Part shown: positions 50,137 to 63,700 of the stretch, in pieces
Numbering within the stretch: the first letter of the stretch is position 1
Layout of the letters: each line of letters starts with the position of its first letter
Source of the DNA: Acanthacorydalis orientalis
Lineage: Eukaryota > Arthropoda > Insecta > Megaloptera > Corydalidae
Assembly (NCBI GenBank): GCA_034766995.1
Contig: CM068314.1
Span: 30,345,708 to 30,409,707, forward strand
DNA: 64,000 bases
Direction: 5' to 3'
Made by a program: the position numbers and the translations under genes
Notes under the pieces: model-generated
Database searches by the model: none
Told to the model about the DNA's origin: nothing
Seen by the model: the letters and a program-made list of their open reading frames with translations, nothing else

Positions 50137-51968
50137 ATAGAAAATGAGTTGTAAAGAGTTAATATATAATGTATGCACAAGCTACTGACGATATCTACTT
50201 TTAAATAGAGTTTCATTAGAGAGTAGTTTAGTATATGGAAGTTTCAGTGTATTGTAAAGATTTAAAAAGTATCTTGAAAGAAATAGCCAGCAATTAAAAT
50301 AATTTGTAGTTGTTTTAATTTGGTTAGTAAATCGATTGATGTTACTGAAAGATCTATAAATCTTTAAAAAGTTGGTTAAAAAAAATCTACCAAACATTAA
50401 CATTATTTAAAAGTTATTTGAAATGTTCAATTTTTACTTTTTTACTGTAAATATTTACTTTAAAATTACTAAAAATAAAAAAAAAATACTATACATCTGT
50501 CTTCAGGCTTTTTAAGGGCTACTTTAACGCGTGTATGTTTAATTAAAAACCAACGACTGCATATTTATGGCTTTTCTTAACAGAATATAAATAGTCTTCA
50601 TTTTATTTCAAGCATTTTATACATAAACAATAAACATTAAATTAAAAAAAGATAAATAAAAACAGATGAATAAATAATTAGTCATTTATAGAAGTACTCA
50701 TTCTTAGAATGAATTAAATTCTTATCTGAAGACCACCCACTATCTTCTTTAATGAAATTATCTAAGAATAATTTGATAGATAATCAGTAAAAATTAAAAC
50801 CTTTGTTTTTTTATTGAAATCACTGTCGGGTTTGATATGATAATCAGATGCATACGATATATTTGTGGTTATAAAAAAACGCTTATTTATTATTGTAAAT
50901 ATACATTTTTAGATTATTTTAAATCTATTAAAATTATGGTTGTACAAAAACCAAAATAAAAGTTTTCCGGGAATATATTGAACAAATTATTAATGTATTC
51001 AAAAATTAAAGATTGATGGAAGTGATTCAAAACAGATAAACCTCGAAAAGAAAGTGTAAAATACTTATAAAATAAAATATCTATAAAATAATCACAAAAT
51101 ACTTTATATTTTACAATTATTATTTCATAATTATTGTAAAGTTCACGACAATACCAGATATTACTCAAATGCAGGTTGATATTTTTTTCATTTGTTGTAG
51201 AAAACCTCTTAATTTAATGAGACCTTAAGTAATTTTTCTTCGAATATTTTTTCGATTACAGCACCTAATTAAATTTTAATGAATTTTGTTAATTCTTCCA
51301 ACGTTTTTCAACGAATAAAAGATTAGAATTATTCAATTAATAGATATTTCAAGTACTTTCGATAGATAGTCTTCTATTCCAAATAAAAAATTAGCTATTT
51401 TTGATAAAAATAAATGTACCATCATTTATTTAATTTTTTAAACTCAATAACACAGAACTGCACTCTTGCTTGTGAACTCCAATTTAAGAAATAGGAGAGT
51501 ACAGTGCTCCTTCGATTATTAATTTATTCAGTGTTAGATTAATATTTTATCTATTGATATAAAATGTGAAAATTTAAAATATTATAAACGAGAAAAAACA
51601 ACTGAAACTGAACTTAAAAACCGTCTTTGTTTAATACTCTAGATATTATAAATACAATTCATACCATACATGTATAATCTTTTTCAGAAAGTCTGACACT
51701 AGTTATCTTATTTCTTAATTTAATAAGAATAATTTAACAGGAAGAGTGGTCTATTTAAACACTCGGTATTATTTATTGTTTAAAAGTTCAAATTGTACAT
51801 ACAATATGAAAACAGACCAATATATGTATCTTATTCTAAATACTCACGAATTGTTTTATTTAAATTACAAAAAAATTCACACAATTTTACTTAATATATG
51901 TTTGATATAAAATGAAATAAGTGTATATAATAAGCTATAAGCGTCATCAGTCAAAAATTCAGACTAGA

Positions 51969-51969
<1 letters not shown>

Positions 51970-52019
<50 letters not shown>
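51970..52019. repeat. (AT)n array, 50 bp
   Basis: A pure run. The preceding interval 50.2-51.9 kb shows no gene or recognisable element. Confidence 0.97.
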
Positions 52020-52020
<1 letters not shown>

Positions 52021-53402
52021 CTAGGGAGACATTTTTATACTGCACAAACAGTATTCATCATTGTATCATCAAAATATATCATTGATTTGCAATGAGGTCA
52101 CTGTGTAATATATGTTATTCGATTCCATTTATCTGAATATAAACGAAGCTGAAATAGTATTGAATTGAATATTTTTCGTCCTTTCCAACTGTCACATGTG
52201 AATAACATAAAATGTATCAGTTAAGCAAATAAAAACATCAACCTGTTTCATTTTAACGCGAGGATAAAGTCTGTTTGACATATATCAAATTCCAGTTAAT
52301 GCTTCTATTAAATTTGTAACTGTCAATAAATATAGAAATAGATATCAATTCACAAGTCTGTTTTGCGTTGTAGAATATTCGGACCTGTTGTGAATGTGTG
52401 AATATACCTGTACACATACGAGTATGTTTTATGGGATGCTTAGAGAGAAGACTACGGTACAGAAAAAAATATTCGAATATATTTAAGAGTGAGACTAAGT
52501 GCATACATTTGTTTACACTAAAACTAATGAAGAGTATGATACTTTAATTGATGTTAATATATACTATACATTTATGAATATACAGATATGTTTATTTAGA
52601 AATCGTGTTTTTTCAGATCGTTTCAAAAAATCGCTCAATCAACAAGCCAATTAAAAAACAAATTTCTGTTCACAGCTATGAATAAAAATCAACTTTATAT
52701 GTTCATTTTTTACAAATACAGACATATAAACAAATACAGCATAAGTGTAAGACTCGAATCAATTAGCAGTCATATAAAAGTCGTTATAACTGAGAGTTAA
52801 TTCTAAGAACAGATGTCCTTAATATATATTTTTTTAAAAAAAATAATAAATAAATAAACAATACTTTTTAAAACACAAAAGCATTTTTGAATTTTAACCA
52901 TCCATTTTTAAATATATTAATCGCTAAATGTATTCAAGGTTATACGTTAATCGATAAAAGACATACTTTTTTCAACAAATATATTTTTTATAACAAAAAG
53001 ATATCTAAAAGGCACGATGAATATAAATATATGAATGAGAGACACACATAAACTAACTTGTATAATATATAACATTGTAAATATATATACTATTGACATA
53101 TTCTCAGACATTTTCATCTGCAACAATGATTTATAAAAATAAAACTGTCTTTGATGTGTTGTTTATTTTTCGAAATGAGTTCAAAGAGTCTTCGTACAAG
53201 ATTAAGTAAATTCTACACCTAATAAAACACAATGTTTTGTAACATTATTTCGAAATAATGTACAGATAGACGCTCATTAAAATGTTCAAGAGAATTGTTT
53301 TGTTAATGAAAAATGACATAGTTCATAGATCTGAATTCATGGTTCATTGATTAATGATCCGTTATGTTAACCACTAAATTATTACTATTACGTTATATGT
53401 GC

Positions 53403-53443
<41 letters not shown>

Positions 53444-55990
53444 TAGATAGATAGAGAGAGAGAACGATATTATTTTTCTATAGTGAGATTTGATTTTTAT
53501 CACAAAATATGTACAAGCCGTATAAAAAATAAATTTTATGATCAACTTTACTCTATAAAAATGAAACTCAGATCTCAAATACTATAATATTTTTAAATCA
53601 AAGTGTTTGAAAAAAATATAATGTTTTAAAATAAGATATTTCATATATTCACAGACATGATAGAAATCCATTATTTATAGTATCAAATTATGGCAAATAT
53701 TTACTACTAGACAATACATATTTTAATTTAAAAATACTATAGTGCTTGAGTTTACTTTTTATATAAAATAAAGATCATCTTTTTTAAATCAAGAAAATGT
53801 ATTATGATTAATGATAATTGGTCGAAGTATTAGATATTAAATAACTAATTACAAGTTTGAGTAACATCATCGTTTTTGTTACTGAGAAAATGATTATCAT
53901 GTATTGATCTTCGAGGAATGAGAAATGCAGTCAAGGAGAAAAAAATATTATTTTCGCAGATTTAAAACCAGATCATTGAATTAAAATAAAATAATTAAAT
54001 AATTTATTATACTTTAAATTTAAATATTTTTTTCGCATGTTAATAAATGAATCCCAATTTTTAGTATAGATTTTTGTTTAGAAGTAATATAAGATGTTAC
54101 TATTCAAATAAAATATACGCATCGAGTGTAAATATGAGGAATAACATTACACGTTTTTACTGTTATTGTTCAAGAATTTATCTATAATAAGAATTAAGTG
54201 TGAAAAATACAATAGGATTTAAAGTATCAACAACTGAAATAATTTTTTAAAAAATACTTAAAGTAGGAAATCTTAGTAATTATTTATATTTATATCTATG
54301 ACCTCGTTGATAAAACACTCATCTAACAAAGATTACCAAGATAATACAGAAAAATAAAGTACACATTTACTTGTAGCTAAAGGTTAATGTTACGAGTGAA
54401 AATTCATTTGTGAACTTCAATTAATGCATTTTTAATCATATAAGAGACAATATCAGCAAAATGAGACAAGTTAAACATGTCTTCCGATTATTAATAAAAT
54501 ATTATTTTCAAATTATTACAATAAAGCGATACTACTATACGAGATTTAATGTTGATAATTAAGTATATTTTCTACACAAGATTTAATAACGTGCCTGGAG
54601 TGCATATTGAATACACTGATATTAAATTATTAATTATTACAAAGGTGATTTCATTAACGAAGATTTCTAGTATGATGATTAATAGTGCCCTCTAATTACA
54701 TGTAAATAATTATGAGAACCAATTTGGAGATATGTGGGATAATCTGTTTGTAGAAAGAGGTAGTATGTAAATTAAAAGGAGTAAAAAAAATACTTTACAT
54801 ACGATACAAACGTAAAAGTGCATGTGTAGGATAAAAAGTAAAATGCAATGAAAAAATAATGAGTGTATGCAAATAGATCAGATGTTTATTGTGCAAAGAA
54901 ACGAATGACAGAAAGTAAGCTTAATACATACATTTTAAATTTCTTCAGTGAATCTTGTTAGAAAGTCACTATCGAAAAATAATCTGTACAAAGTTTCCCC
55001 TTTCAACAAAATGATCTAATATAAGATTCCTCGAACATGTTACTTAACCAACTTTTATAATTTATATCCATTAGTGTCCAACCATAACCGTATCCCGCAA
55101 AAAAAAAAAAAAAATAAAAAAAACAGGAGGTAAGAAAGAAGTAACTTTTTGTGTTTGCTTGAAAAAAGATACGTGCAACGTAGCATAACGCACACAAAAG
55201 ACGCAAGATGTGTTCCAAGTACAGATATTATATTCTATTCAATTTGACGTCGAAGCTTTTTCCGACGTACGACAGCGAGCTTACGAAGTTTTACTACTTG
55301 AACAGCTCAGTTACAAAGAGAAACAACTGCCTTAATTATGTCGTAAAACATAATTCGGTTTTTATCTCGATTCGGCATTTTTTTTTATATTTTACAAAAT
55401 GATCTCTTGAAATCTTAGAATCTTACAAGTTTAACTTCATATACTGTTATGCAGACTTTTATAATATTCTAATAGTTCTATTATAGTTTTGCACTTCAAT
55501 TAACTCCAGATTTTGCTATTTATATATTCGAAAATAATGTCCCTTAAATACTCTAGTACTTTTATATTTGAGAAACACGCAAAATAATAATCAACTTATT
55601 TTTCTCGAGATCTTGTAAACTGAGTTGTACAGAAATTTATATCGAAATTAAGAAAGATTAAGGCTCATTTTTTTTAAAAAAAATATGCCGTTTCTTTTAA
55701 TTTATTTTTGTGAAAATAAACCAAAAACGTTACTATAAATAAATATTACATTGTACTCATTTTCAACAGATTAAAACTGAAATATTAATTATCATAATTT
55801 GTGACATTTCATCATAATCATTTATTCATGTGTGATATACTTTTTATAATACAATGAAATATTAATCTTGAATGTATATTATTCTTACAACTGGATCTAT
55901 AATAAAAGCAAGTCAATTTTTATCTACAAAATATAATAAAACAACAGTTCATTCGTTATTAATACATTTGCCTAATTTAATTCGATTCTA
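52020..55990. other. AT-rich stretch without recognisable genes
   Basis: Apart from the compound repeat at 53.4 kb and a slightly GC-raised segment near 55.16-55.33 kb (GACGTCGAAGCTTTTTCCGA and neighbours), nothing is recognisable. Confidence 0.5.
53404..53462. repeat. (TA)n(GATA)n(GA)n compound repeat
   Basis: TA, then four GATA units, then GA. Confidence 0.96.
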
Positions 55991-56036
55991 TTTTGTAATG
56001 CATATACAAAACACCCAAACTATAAACAAAAAGTTA

Positions 56037-56521
56037 TTAGGTATACGAATTAATTCTGTACCTTATTTTATAGAAAATGAATGTTTACTGAAAAATTAAA
56101 TACATTTCAATCCTCAAAATATCACCCATTATTTTGTATAACTTTGCTCCATCTGTCGAGTAACTAACGAATCCCTTGTCGAAAAAAATGACAGCTCTGA
56201 GTCGATGAAGTCTTAATACATTTTCGGACCTATTCCATTGTTTTAGGATTTTTTACATGTTTCATGGGTCAGAACAACATTCCCCAAAGCTGAACAAATC
56301 ATTCCCACATCTTCGGTAGAATTTTTTTTCAACTGAAATGCGAAAAGTATGCAATGCCTAACATGGTGTTTTTTGGACGCCATCGTGTTCAATACTGTTT
56401 TGTCAGGTTATGCCAACTGCTCGATCAAGATATATAATGTTTTTAAATGTTAAGGTTGACACTTCACTATCCTAAAATGACGAGAATATATTTTAATTTA
56501 AAACAGATTTATGACTGATTC
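56037..56521 (-). mobile_element. Internally deleted mariner derivative, copy 2
   Basis: This is the second copy of the 34.42 kb repeat, with left edge TTAGGTATACGAATTAATTC. From 56383 the minus strand encodes ASKKHHVRHCILFAFQLKKN, then GMICSALGNVVLTHETCKKS and a stop, resembling a mariner N-terminal domain. After about 60 nt it reads DFIDSELSFFSTRD, resembling the mariner C-terminal tail. The whole catalytic region is absent, as in copy 1, and both copies end at the same GACTGATT. Confidence 0.6.
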
Positions 56522-56640
56522 AATTTAAAGTCAGAGAATTTTTATATCTAATATTTTATTCGTTATTTAATTTTCAATTTTCACATACTATTAAGTTATA
56601 CACATCATTAATAGTTATATCAATTTCAATTTTTTAAAAA

Positions 56641-56968
56641 GCCAGGGGACTTTGCCCCCTACTCGCTATGCTCGCCGATCTAGGAGGCTTTGCGCCCCGC
56701 TCATTGACGCTCGCATTCCCCTAATAAACAGCACAAATTAACAAATTAAACGAACAAATAAAATGTAAGTTGTAAATTTTTTATTGGAAAAGTTTATAAA
56801 AATTAACAACAAAATATAATGGTAAAGTGTGTAACAATTTTTTTACTTTAAAACTTCTGCGAATACAATATTTTGAATAAATTTTCTATCAGTTTTACAC
56901 TCAAATTGTATAACCTCTTTCGTTGTATACCGTGAGAGAGCTACATATATGTGAATGATGTCAACCAA
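56641..56968 (-). mobile_element. Possible Helitron-like relic: GC-rich palindrome plus helicase tail
   Basis: On the minus strand a frame from about 56968 to a TAA at 56843-56845 reads HIYVALSRYTTKEVIQFECK. It resembles the YVALSRxT motif VI region at the C-terminus of PIF1-family helicases, which Helitron transposons carry. About 190 bp beyond the stop lies a GC-rich block (56641-56722) with an AGGGG/CCCCT hairpin and CTCGCTATGCTCGC, in a region otherwise nearly 80% A+T. A hairpin near the 3' end is a Helitron trait, but the exact terminus (CTRR) is not seen. Confidence 0.35.
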
Positions 56969-57308
56969 TCAGAACAAAGACCACGCAATATTCATCAACC
57001 AATCATTGATGATTAGGAATGGAAATGGTTAACGTGCTACTTGTAGAGTGTAGCGGGGGAGCGGCGTTGCAAGAAGGTGGTCTGCACGAAAAATTAAAAA
57101 AAAAATGGTTTTATGGAAAATTTACAGTGGAATTATATTTTATTTATAGAAAGATATATTTAGTTTCATTTCTGATACAAACACTAAAAATACTTCGAAA
57201 AAGATGGAAATGTCATAAAAGTTGTCAAACGTTAAACAAAGAGAATAGAACTATTTCACAATGTCGGAACAAACGGTCGGATAACTGGTAATATTCTTAC
57301 TTTTTCAG

Positions 57309-57575
57309 TAATATTATTTTCGAAAACAACTGAGACAGAAATTCCTTAACACCTTGAGTGTCAATGCCAACGGGACAATTCAGTACTGGCTTATACGAAC
57401 ACCGGTGGTTGTCAAAGTGTTGATTGAACTTTTCAATACAGACGCCAGAAACTTGAATGATATTATGCCAGAGGTCGGTGGAATAAAAATATACAAAAGA
57501 ACTCTATTCACTTGGCACGGCGCTGTGCCATCGACTTTCTTAGAAACATTACTATTGGCAAGTGTATTCGACTAA
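57309..57575 (+). other. Unrecognised exon-like segment
   Basis: A CTTACTTTTTCAG acceptor-like site ends at 57308 and is followed by a frame (57354-57575) with balanced amino-acid use and lower AT than the flanks: VVVKVLIELFNTDARNLNDI, then KRTLFTWHGAVPSTFLETL. No family is recognised, and no good donor precedes the stop. It may be a transposon-derived remnant connected with the 56.6-57.0 kb element. Confidence 0.25.
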
Positions 57576-57947
57576 CAAACGTTTGACGTGTTGAACGTTT
57601 GAAACAATCGCTTTATTAATGAAAGATGAATCTTTTATAAGCAGGGATTCGAACTAACAGTCGGTTGTTGATAGCACTATATACAGATAATCGACTAAAA
57701 TTTATGAATTAAATAAAAAGTATTATTTTATGATGAAATGTAGCAAATAAAATATATTTATTAACTTACAAAGCTCAGTGCATAAATTTACTACTCTCAA
57801 AAAAAATAAAAATACTTCAAATATCAAATAATAGATCATTTCTCATAATCCATTCCAGCAGTCATATTTTCTATAAGTTCAAACATTCGCTTGAAAATTA
57901 AATTAAAAGTAGTGTTATATCGAATTGATCAGAAATATCGTTTTTGC

Positions 57948-58045
57948 ACTGTGGCTAAATTTACTTTCATAAATGAGTTCATACTACTTTATAAACGACA
58001 CAAACTTTTTATAATCAAAAATGTTCAATAATTGATTATGGTAAG
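57948..58045 (+). repeat. Dispersed repeat family member
   Basis: GCACTGTGGCTAAATTTACT and the following TTCATAAATGA correspond to the start of the 6.94 kb repeat. The end, ATCAAAAATGTTCAATAATT, corresponds to the TTTTTGATC/CAATAATT segment of the same family. The middle is shorter and lacks the hairpin. Confidence 0.45.
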
Positions 58046-58420
58046 GTTTAGAAAAATCTAAAAACCTTGAAAATCGGCATAAAAGTAATTACTATGGTGT
58101 TTATGGTAGTGAAGTTTATTACGCCCTGTCATAATGATATTAAATTTCAAAGGTCGTATATTATATGTCGTGTAAGGAACTATGAATACCAAATAAAAGA
58201 AAGATCTAATATATAATTATTAGAAGCGGAAGGTAATTTTTGTATGAAATTATTCAACATAAATATCAGTATTTAGTATCAAATGAAGTAGAATGAAATT
58301 AAAGATTTCAATTGAATAGAATTAATTTTTATCAGAGTACTCAAAACCGTACTTTTATTTTCATATTTATACACGCATATTTAAAATCTAAATTACAGAA
58401 ATATTTTTTATAGCTTAGCT

Positions 58421-58450
58421 ATGAAGATGATGGGGATCATCATCGAAATG
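58421..58450 (+). repeat. GAAGATGAT...ATCATCGAAA hairpin motif
   Basis: ATGAAGATGATGGGGATCAT followed by CATCGAAATG gives a GATGAT/ATCATC stem with a GGGG loop. It is the clearest member of the recurring motif in this window. Confidence 0.5.
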
Positions 58451-59388
58451 ATTATTATTGAAAATCAAATAATTATCAATATATTGAATATTTTTGATTA
58501 GAAAAAGTTATGTAGATCATAAGACAGTAAAAAATTGTTTTTGAAACAAAAAAATCACTTTAGAAAAATTGCATACTTACTAATAACGAATATTCCATTG
58601 TGATAAAAATATAATCATTTAATACTAAATTTCCTAAGCCTTACTGAAAATACTGATGAAGAAAAATGTTTGTGAATGTATTAGTATAAAAACAAATTAA
58701 GCCAAAAATAGATGTTATTATTATATGCTTTACTGATTTGCATAATGTTACTATATAATAAATATGAGAAATAAGTGACAGGTGGCGAATTAGAAAAAAT
58801 ATTAATAAATGAGAAAATAATTCAAATATTGGATAACATAAAAATCGATAATAAATAAAAAGAATTAAACAATATTTCAAATAGTCCTTGTCATAATTAA
58901 TAATAAATGGCCGACCTTTGTTTTCTACATATATTTGAAATACTTGTCAATTTCAATCGACAAAATATTAAAACACAGAACATGTGAAGCAAAAAATAGT
59001 GATAAATAAACACAAGCTTTGACATTCCACACAATAAATTACATTTTAAATGATAATAGTAAGGAACATGCATTATCAGATAATTTTTCCAATTCCACCG
59101 TTCCGACTGACGTTTTAACTACATTGCATGCATTGTATGCAGACGGTTCGATAAATATAACAATAAATTTGTGCATTGTTGCACCTCATTTCATATGCAA
59201 TCACGTGATAAAATGCAATTAGTTTATCGAGATGACCTCATGCCGTAATAACTCTACAAACACATACTATTCCCTAGTTTCCATATTTTCGTACGAACGA
59301 CAATCTGAAATTGTACTTTTGCAATGCAGTTGACATTTACACAAAATGTAAGAATTGACAAATCAAATTCATACACACAAGTATATAA

Positions 59389-59392
<4 letters not shown>

Positions 59393-59463
<71 letters not shown>
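59393..59463. repeat. (TA)n array, 71 bp
   Basis: A pure run about 100 bp left of a GC-raised stretch. Confidence 0.97.
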
Positions 59464-59467
<4 letters not shown>

Positions 59468-59559
59468 CATATGTTTGTGTGTACGTGGAGAAATAATAAA
59501 TTTTATTTCGGAAACTAGCTGCCCCATACATAAAACTGGACATTCTTTGCTTAATTTGT

Positions 59560-59740
59560 TTTTAGCGTGACCGATAATAGTTGGCTATGAATTCCATGAA
59601 CGCCGCTACGTAGTTAAAATGATGGTAAAGTTTTTTATCGTTCGCGCTGGTCGAACTTTTGTGCTAAGTGTGCTGGAATTTACGGTTATTTTTTGTTTGA
59701 TTTTATTTCAACGACGAATGTATTCATTATTATCTGCTTT
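59560..59740. other. GC-raised stretch
   Basis: GAACGCCGCTACGTAG and TTATCGTTCGCGCTGGTCG mark a compact block without a frame. The remaining stretch to 64000 holds one complex (TA)n array, one simple array, a dispersed repeat and a 22-bp direct repeat, and otherwise nothing I recognise. Confidence 0.25.
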
Positions 59741-60945
59741 CTAACGGAATTCGTTGCATACTTAATTGATCCTATCTAGACAATGGTCTATATTTAGAAG
59801 AATCCGAGAACTGTTCAAAGTTCATCGAATTCGTTCTTATGTAACCGATTCTATTTTTTTTTTTTTAGAAAGAAGACACAGATAATTTTATTAAGTTTAT
59901 ACTGTGAGTATGAATACATTACTGCCTATAATTATAAATGAGAGAATGTACTGAAAAAAGTATAATAAAAACTGAATGTCACTTTCATTCACTTCAATAT
60001 GCATTATAGAAAACGAAAGAGAATTAAATAGAGACCGACTTGCACATCTAAAACAGTGACATCGAAAAACACACCGCAGAGAATGTAAAATATGTGAATA
60101 GCTTCTTACGAATTATGCTATTAAGCACGAATGCACATTTACAATTGAATACAATATGCACAATGGTGAATTTAATTTTGAATATATAAGAGAAACATTT
60201 TCAATTTTCGAAGTAAATGTACTATAACATGCTTTATTTCAATGATTTTAACAATCTCCTATGTTTCTTTATAAGAATCAACTTACATTTTTTTTCGTTT
60301 ACTGTTTTTGAGTCACTCATCATTGTAATTATTATTAGAAAAAAAATCTCTAAAAACGACTAAACGAACGAGAATTAATGGATAAGGATCAATAATATAA
60401 TCTTAAATAAATGAAATATCCACGTTTTTAAGTGATTGTAACGAAGATCAAATTTTTAAATCATTATTTTTCATGAAGGTTGATTAACCCTATATTGAGA
60501 TTCTTTTTTTTATTATTTTATATACAACTTAAGATAGACTTCCAGATTAAAATAAAAGACATATACTTGTTTACAGAGGAATTCTCACTCTCCGCAAACC
60601 GTACGATATTTCTTAATCACAATAATCAATATATAATAATAATCAATAACTAATTATTAATCGTTCTGACTATTACTTATGTATATTTCGATTAATTTAG
60701 GTGCAAGAAAATCTAGTTTGTATCAATCTCTAATTTTTTGTCTCTTTCTTTTGTCGATGACTCGATCATTTACAACGAAATTGTATTTTTGTCAGACAAT
60801 CAACAACTACAAAGTGATATAAATTGAAGAGTAAAGTGATAAGCATAAATTGAAGAGAATACTCAATAAAAAATATATCTTTATTTTATTCTGTCACTAA
60901 ATTTCATGTTCTAAGCAGGTGCATCTATAATTATTATTACATACA

Positions 60946-60956
60946 CTTATTATTAT

Positions 60957-61034
<78 letters not shown>

Positions 61035-61052
61035 ATATATTATATATATATA

Positions 61053-61120
<68 letters not shown>
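60946..61120. repeat. Compound (TA)n/ATT array, about 175 bp
   Basis: The longest array in the window. TA blocks of about 11-27 bp are separated by single extra T bases (ATTA), then a pure run of about 60 bp. Confidence 0.96.
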
Positions 61121-61123
<3 letters not shown>

Positions 61124-61544
61124 TATAGTTGGCTAGTAAGCCCAGTGTCACAGTGTCTTCCGGGAATCGGTTTTGAAGTTGTAAATTCGAAAAATTAGTT
61201 CAAAAATATTCAACAATCAGATTCCATATGAAAATTCAATAATAGTTTGGAAATATCCTACAATTTATCTTAAATATTTTGCGAAGCCAACTTGAACCAT
61301 AGGCTGTCTATGGCTAAGTTATACATTACGAGTAGACATCTCTTCTAAATATAACATTTTAAATAAGTTACATATTATAATAAAATATAAAATTTTATAA
61401 TTTGTTTAGATATAAATGTTTTAAGTTATTAATATATAAATTATATAATAATACTACGTAAAATTTTTTAAGAAACATTTTTTAAATCCACATAAAATAA
61501 AAACAAGTCGTCTCCGTACCTAACAAAATCATAAATAATTTATT

Positions 61545-61548
<4 letters not shown>

Positions 61549-61590
<42 letters not shown>
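61549..61590. repeat. (TA)n array with CATA interruptions
   Basis: A TA run bounded by TACATATA on both sides. Confidence 0.94.
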
Positions 61591-62792
61591 TGATACATTA
61601 TATTAAAACAAATGTGAATTAAATTAACCTTTAATTGTTAATAAATAGTAATTGACGATCAAGTAGAACCGTGATTAAATTTTCAATAGAAGAACAAAAA
61701 TTATATTTGTCACTTTATATACATTATTGCTTATTTAAATACGTCTGAGTTTAATTAAAATGTAAATTAAAAAAAATCTATTTCTTAAAAATTAGATACT
61801 AATATGTGCCCACGTTGTTTGTTGTTAAAAAGTAACTGACAGAAATTAACAATGTCTGAACAAAACAACAATTTGTCGATAATATCCACGAACATATATC
61901 GAGCATGAAAATAGCAACATAGTTACAAGGAAGTAATTACAAAATTAACGAGGAAACGCACCGAAATAATTGATCCGTAAATCATTATAAACGCCAATAA
62001 AAATGAACTGTGATCATTAGGTAAACTCGAAAATTATTTGACAGCTTACTATATATATATGTTTTTTTTTCTTCCGTAATTGTAAAACTCTTCGCACACG
62101 TCGTTACGTGTAATACAATGCCACAATCTGTATAACGAGAACGTTAACTAACGAAAATGTAATATTACATTTCAGTGCAGATGTCCTCACGTACACGTGA
62201 GTAAGAATATACGTTCGAGTTCTTCTGCTAAAATTTAATTAGGAAACAACGTTGAGAAAGTTGTCTAATTTTTATTATTTTATCGTTATTGGGGTTGACA
62301 TGAAAAAGCACTTTAATATACTTTTTTGCTATCTACCAAAATATACCGTTTTTTTTTTGTGTTGTTTGCCTGGATATTTTTTCTCGTTTAAACATATTAT
62401 AATTTTCGTATCGTCGTTAATTTTCGGATTTAAAACGATTTTCATAAATAAAAGGATAAATTTTGTTATAACAAAAACGTTGTGTGAAAGGAAAAATCGA
62501 TTTCGACTAATAACTTAATCATATTTTATTTTTATATTTCAATTTCACAAATGCTTTTATTTTAATATTTATTTCTTTTAATTTTCTAAAATTAAAACAT
62601 CTATTTAAAAAAATACGAATATAACATTTATATAAAAAAACGAATATAAAATTTGATTTCGTAATACTGTTATCATAGAACTGTTTCGTGTAAATAAAAC
62701 CAGTACATGATATTTAATTAATACTTTTTAGGAAGTTAACTATAAAAAATATTGAATAAACGAATCAAATTTATTTTAGAAATAGACTTAAT

Positions 62793-62857
62793 TATGATCA
62801 TATTATTTATTGATAATTGATAATGATTTATTAAATATGATCATATTATTTATTGAT
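62793..62857 (+). repeat. 22-bp direct repeat, 43 bp apart
   Basis: TATGATCATATTATTTATTG plus AT occurs at 62793-62814 and at 62836-62857 without change. The segment between them is unrelated low-complexity sequence. Confidence 0.85.
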
Positions 62858-63577
62858 TTCTATAAAACTGACTCGAATTAAATTAGTACTGTAAATTCGA
62901 AAATATTACGAAATACTGTGTATCAATTTCTATAGTTATAATCTAATAAATTTCTTTCTTAATATAAACAATATTCTCTCTTTACAATAGAAACGTTGAA
63001 TGAAAATGAAAGTCAATTCATAAATCCACAAGATTTAATTTAAAAAGAGAACAAAAAAAAAACTTTCAATATACGAATATATATTTCTGTTTAAATTCGA
63101 TACCATACTTTTTTTTAATAAAATCGATTTATTTAGTTCAAACTGGCAATATAAATTCGAGCAAATATTTGTAGTACCTTCTATTAAATTTAAAGTTTAG
63201 AGATGAGTTTGTTCAAATATTTCTTAAACAATCATACATATAAATACTTGATTAAAAGTGTACACTTTGAAAGAGAATGACTATCAGTGATGTTTAAAGT
63301 ATCATTATTAAAAACGTGTATATTTTTTTACATAATTTCAAAGTTTAATTGAATAAAATACCTAATTTTGTATAAGTTACAGTTATGTCTTAATAGAATC
63401 AATTAATTATTCAGTGTAGTGTGGAATTAACATCAAAACCATGTTAAATTTTGGAATTTCATTAATAAATACATTTGAAAGTATTATTTAAGATAAATAA
63501 AGTTAAAAATATTTATTTACAATTCTAATTTCGATTCAGTTGAAATGATTTCCTGAAAAATAAGCCACGATGAGTTT

Positions 63578-63700
63578 TTGACACTGTAGCTAAATTCACT
63601 TTTAAAAATCAATGTTGAGAAAATAAATTTTAAAAGTTTATTCTCCCACAAAGAATAAAGAAAACCTGATCAAAAATATTCAATTATTTCGATTTTGGCT
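63578..63700 (+). repeat. Dispersed repeat family member
   Basis: GACACTGTAGCTAAATTCAC, with TTTTAAAAATCAATG after it, matches the start of the 6.94 kb and 57.95 kb repeats. The distal part, TGATCAAAAATATTCAATTA, matches their 3' segment. Confidence 0.45.

Noticed and set aside
57630..57670. tRNA-like B box (AGTTCGAATCC) on the minus strand
   Set aside because: No acceptor stem, D arm or anticodon stem can be folded; a tRNA-derived SINE scrap is possible but unsupported.
62252..62518. Plus-strand frame of 88 codons with membrane-like composition
   Set aside because: Phe/Ile/Lys-rich composition is what AT-rich random DNA gives; no signal peptide logic, splice support or known family.
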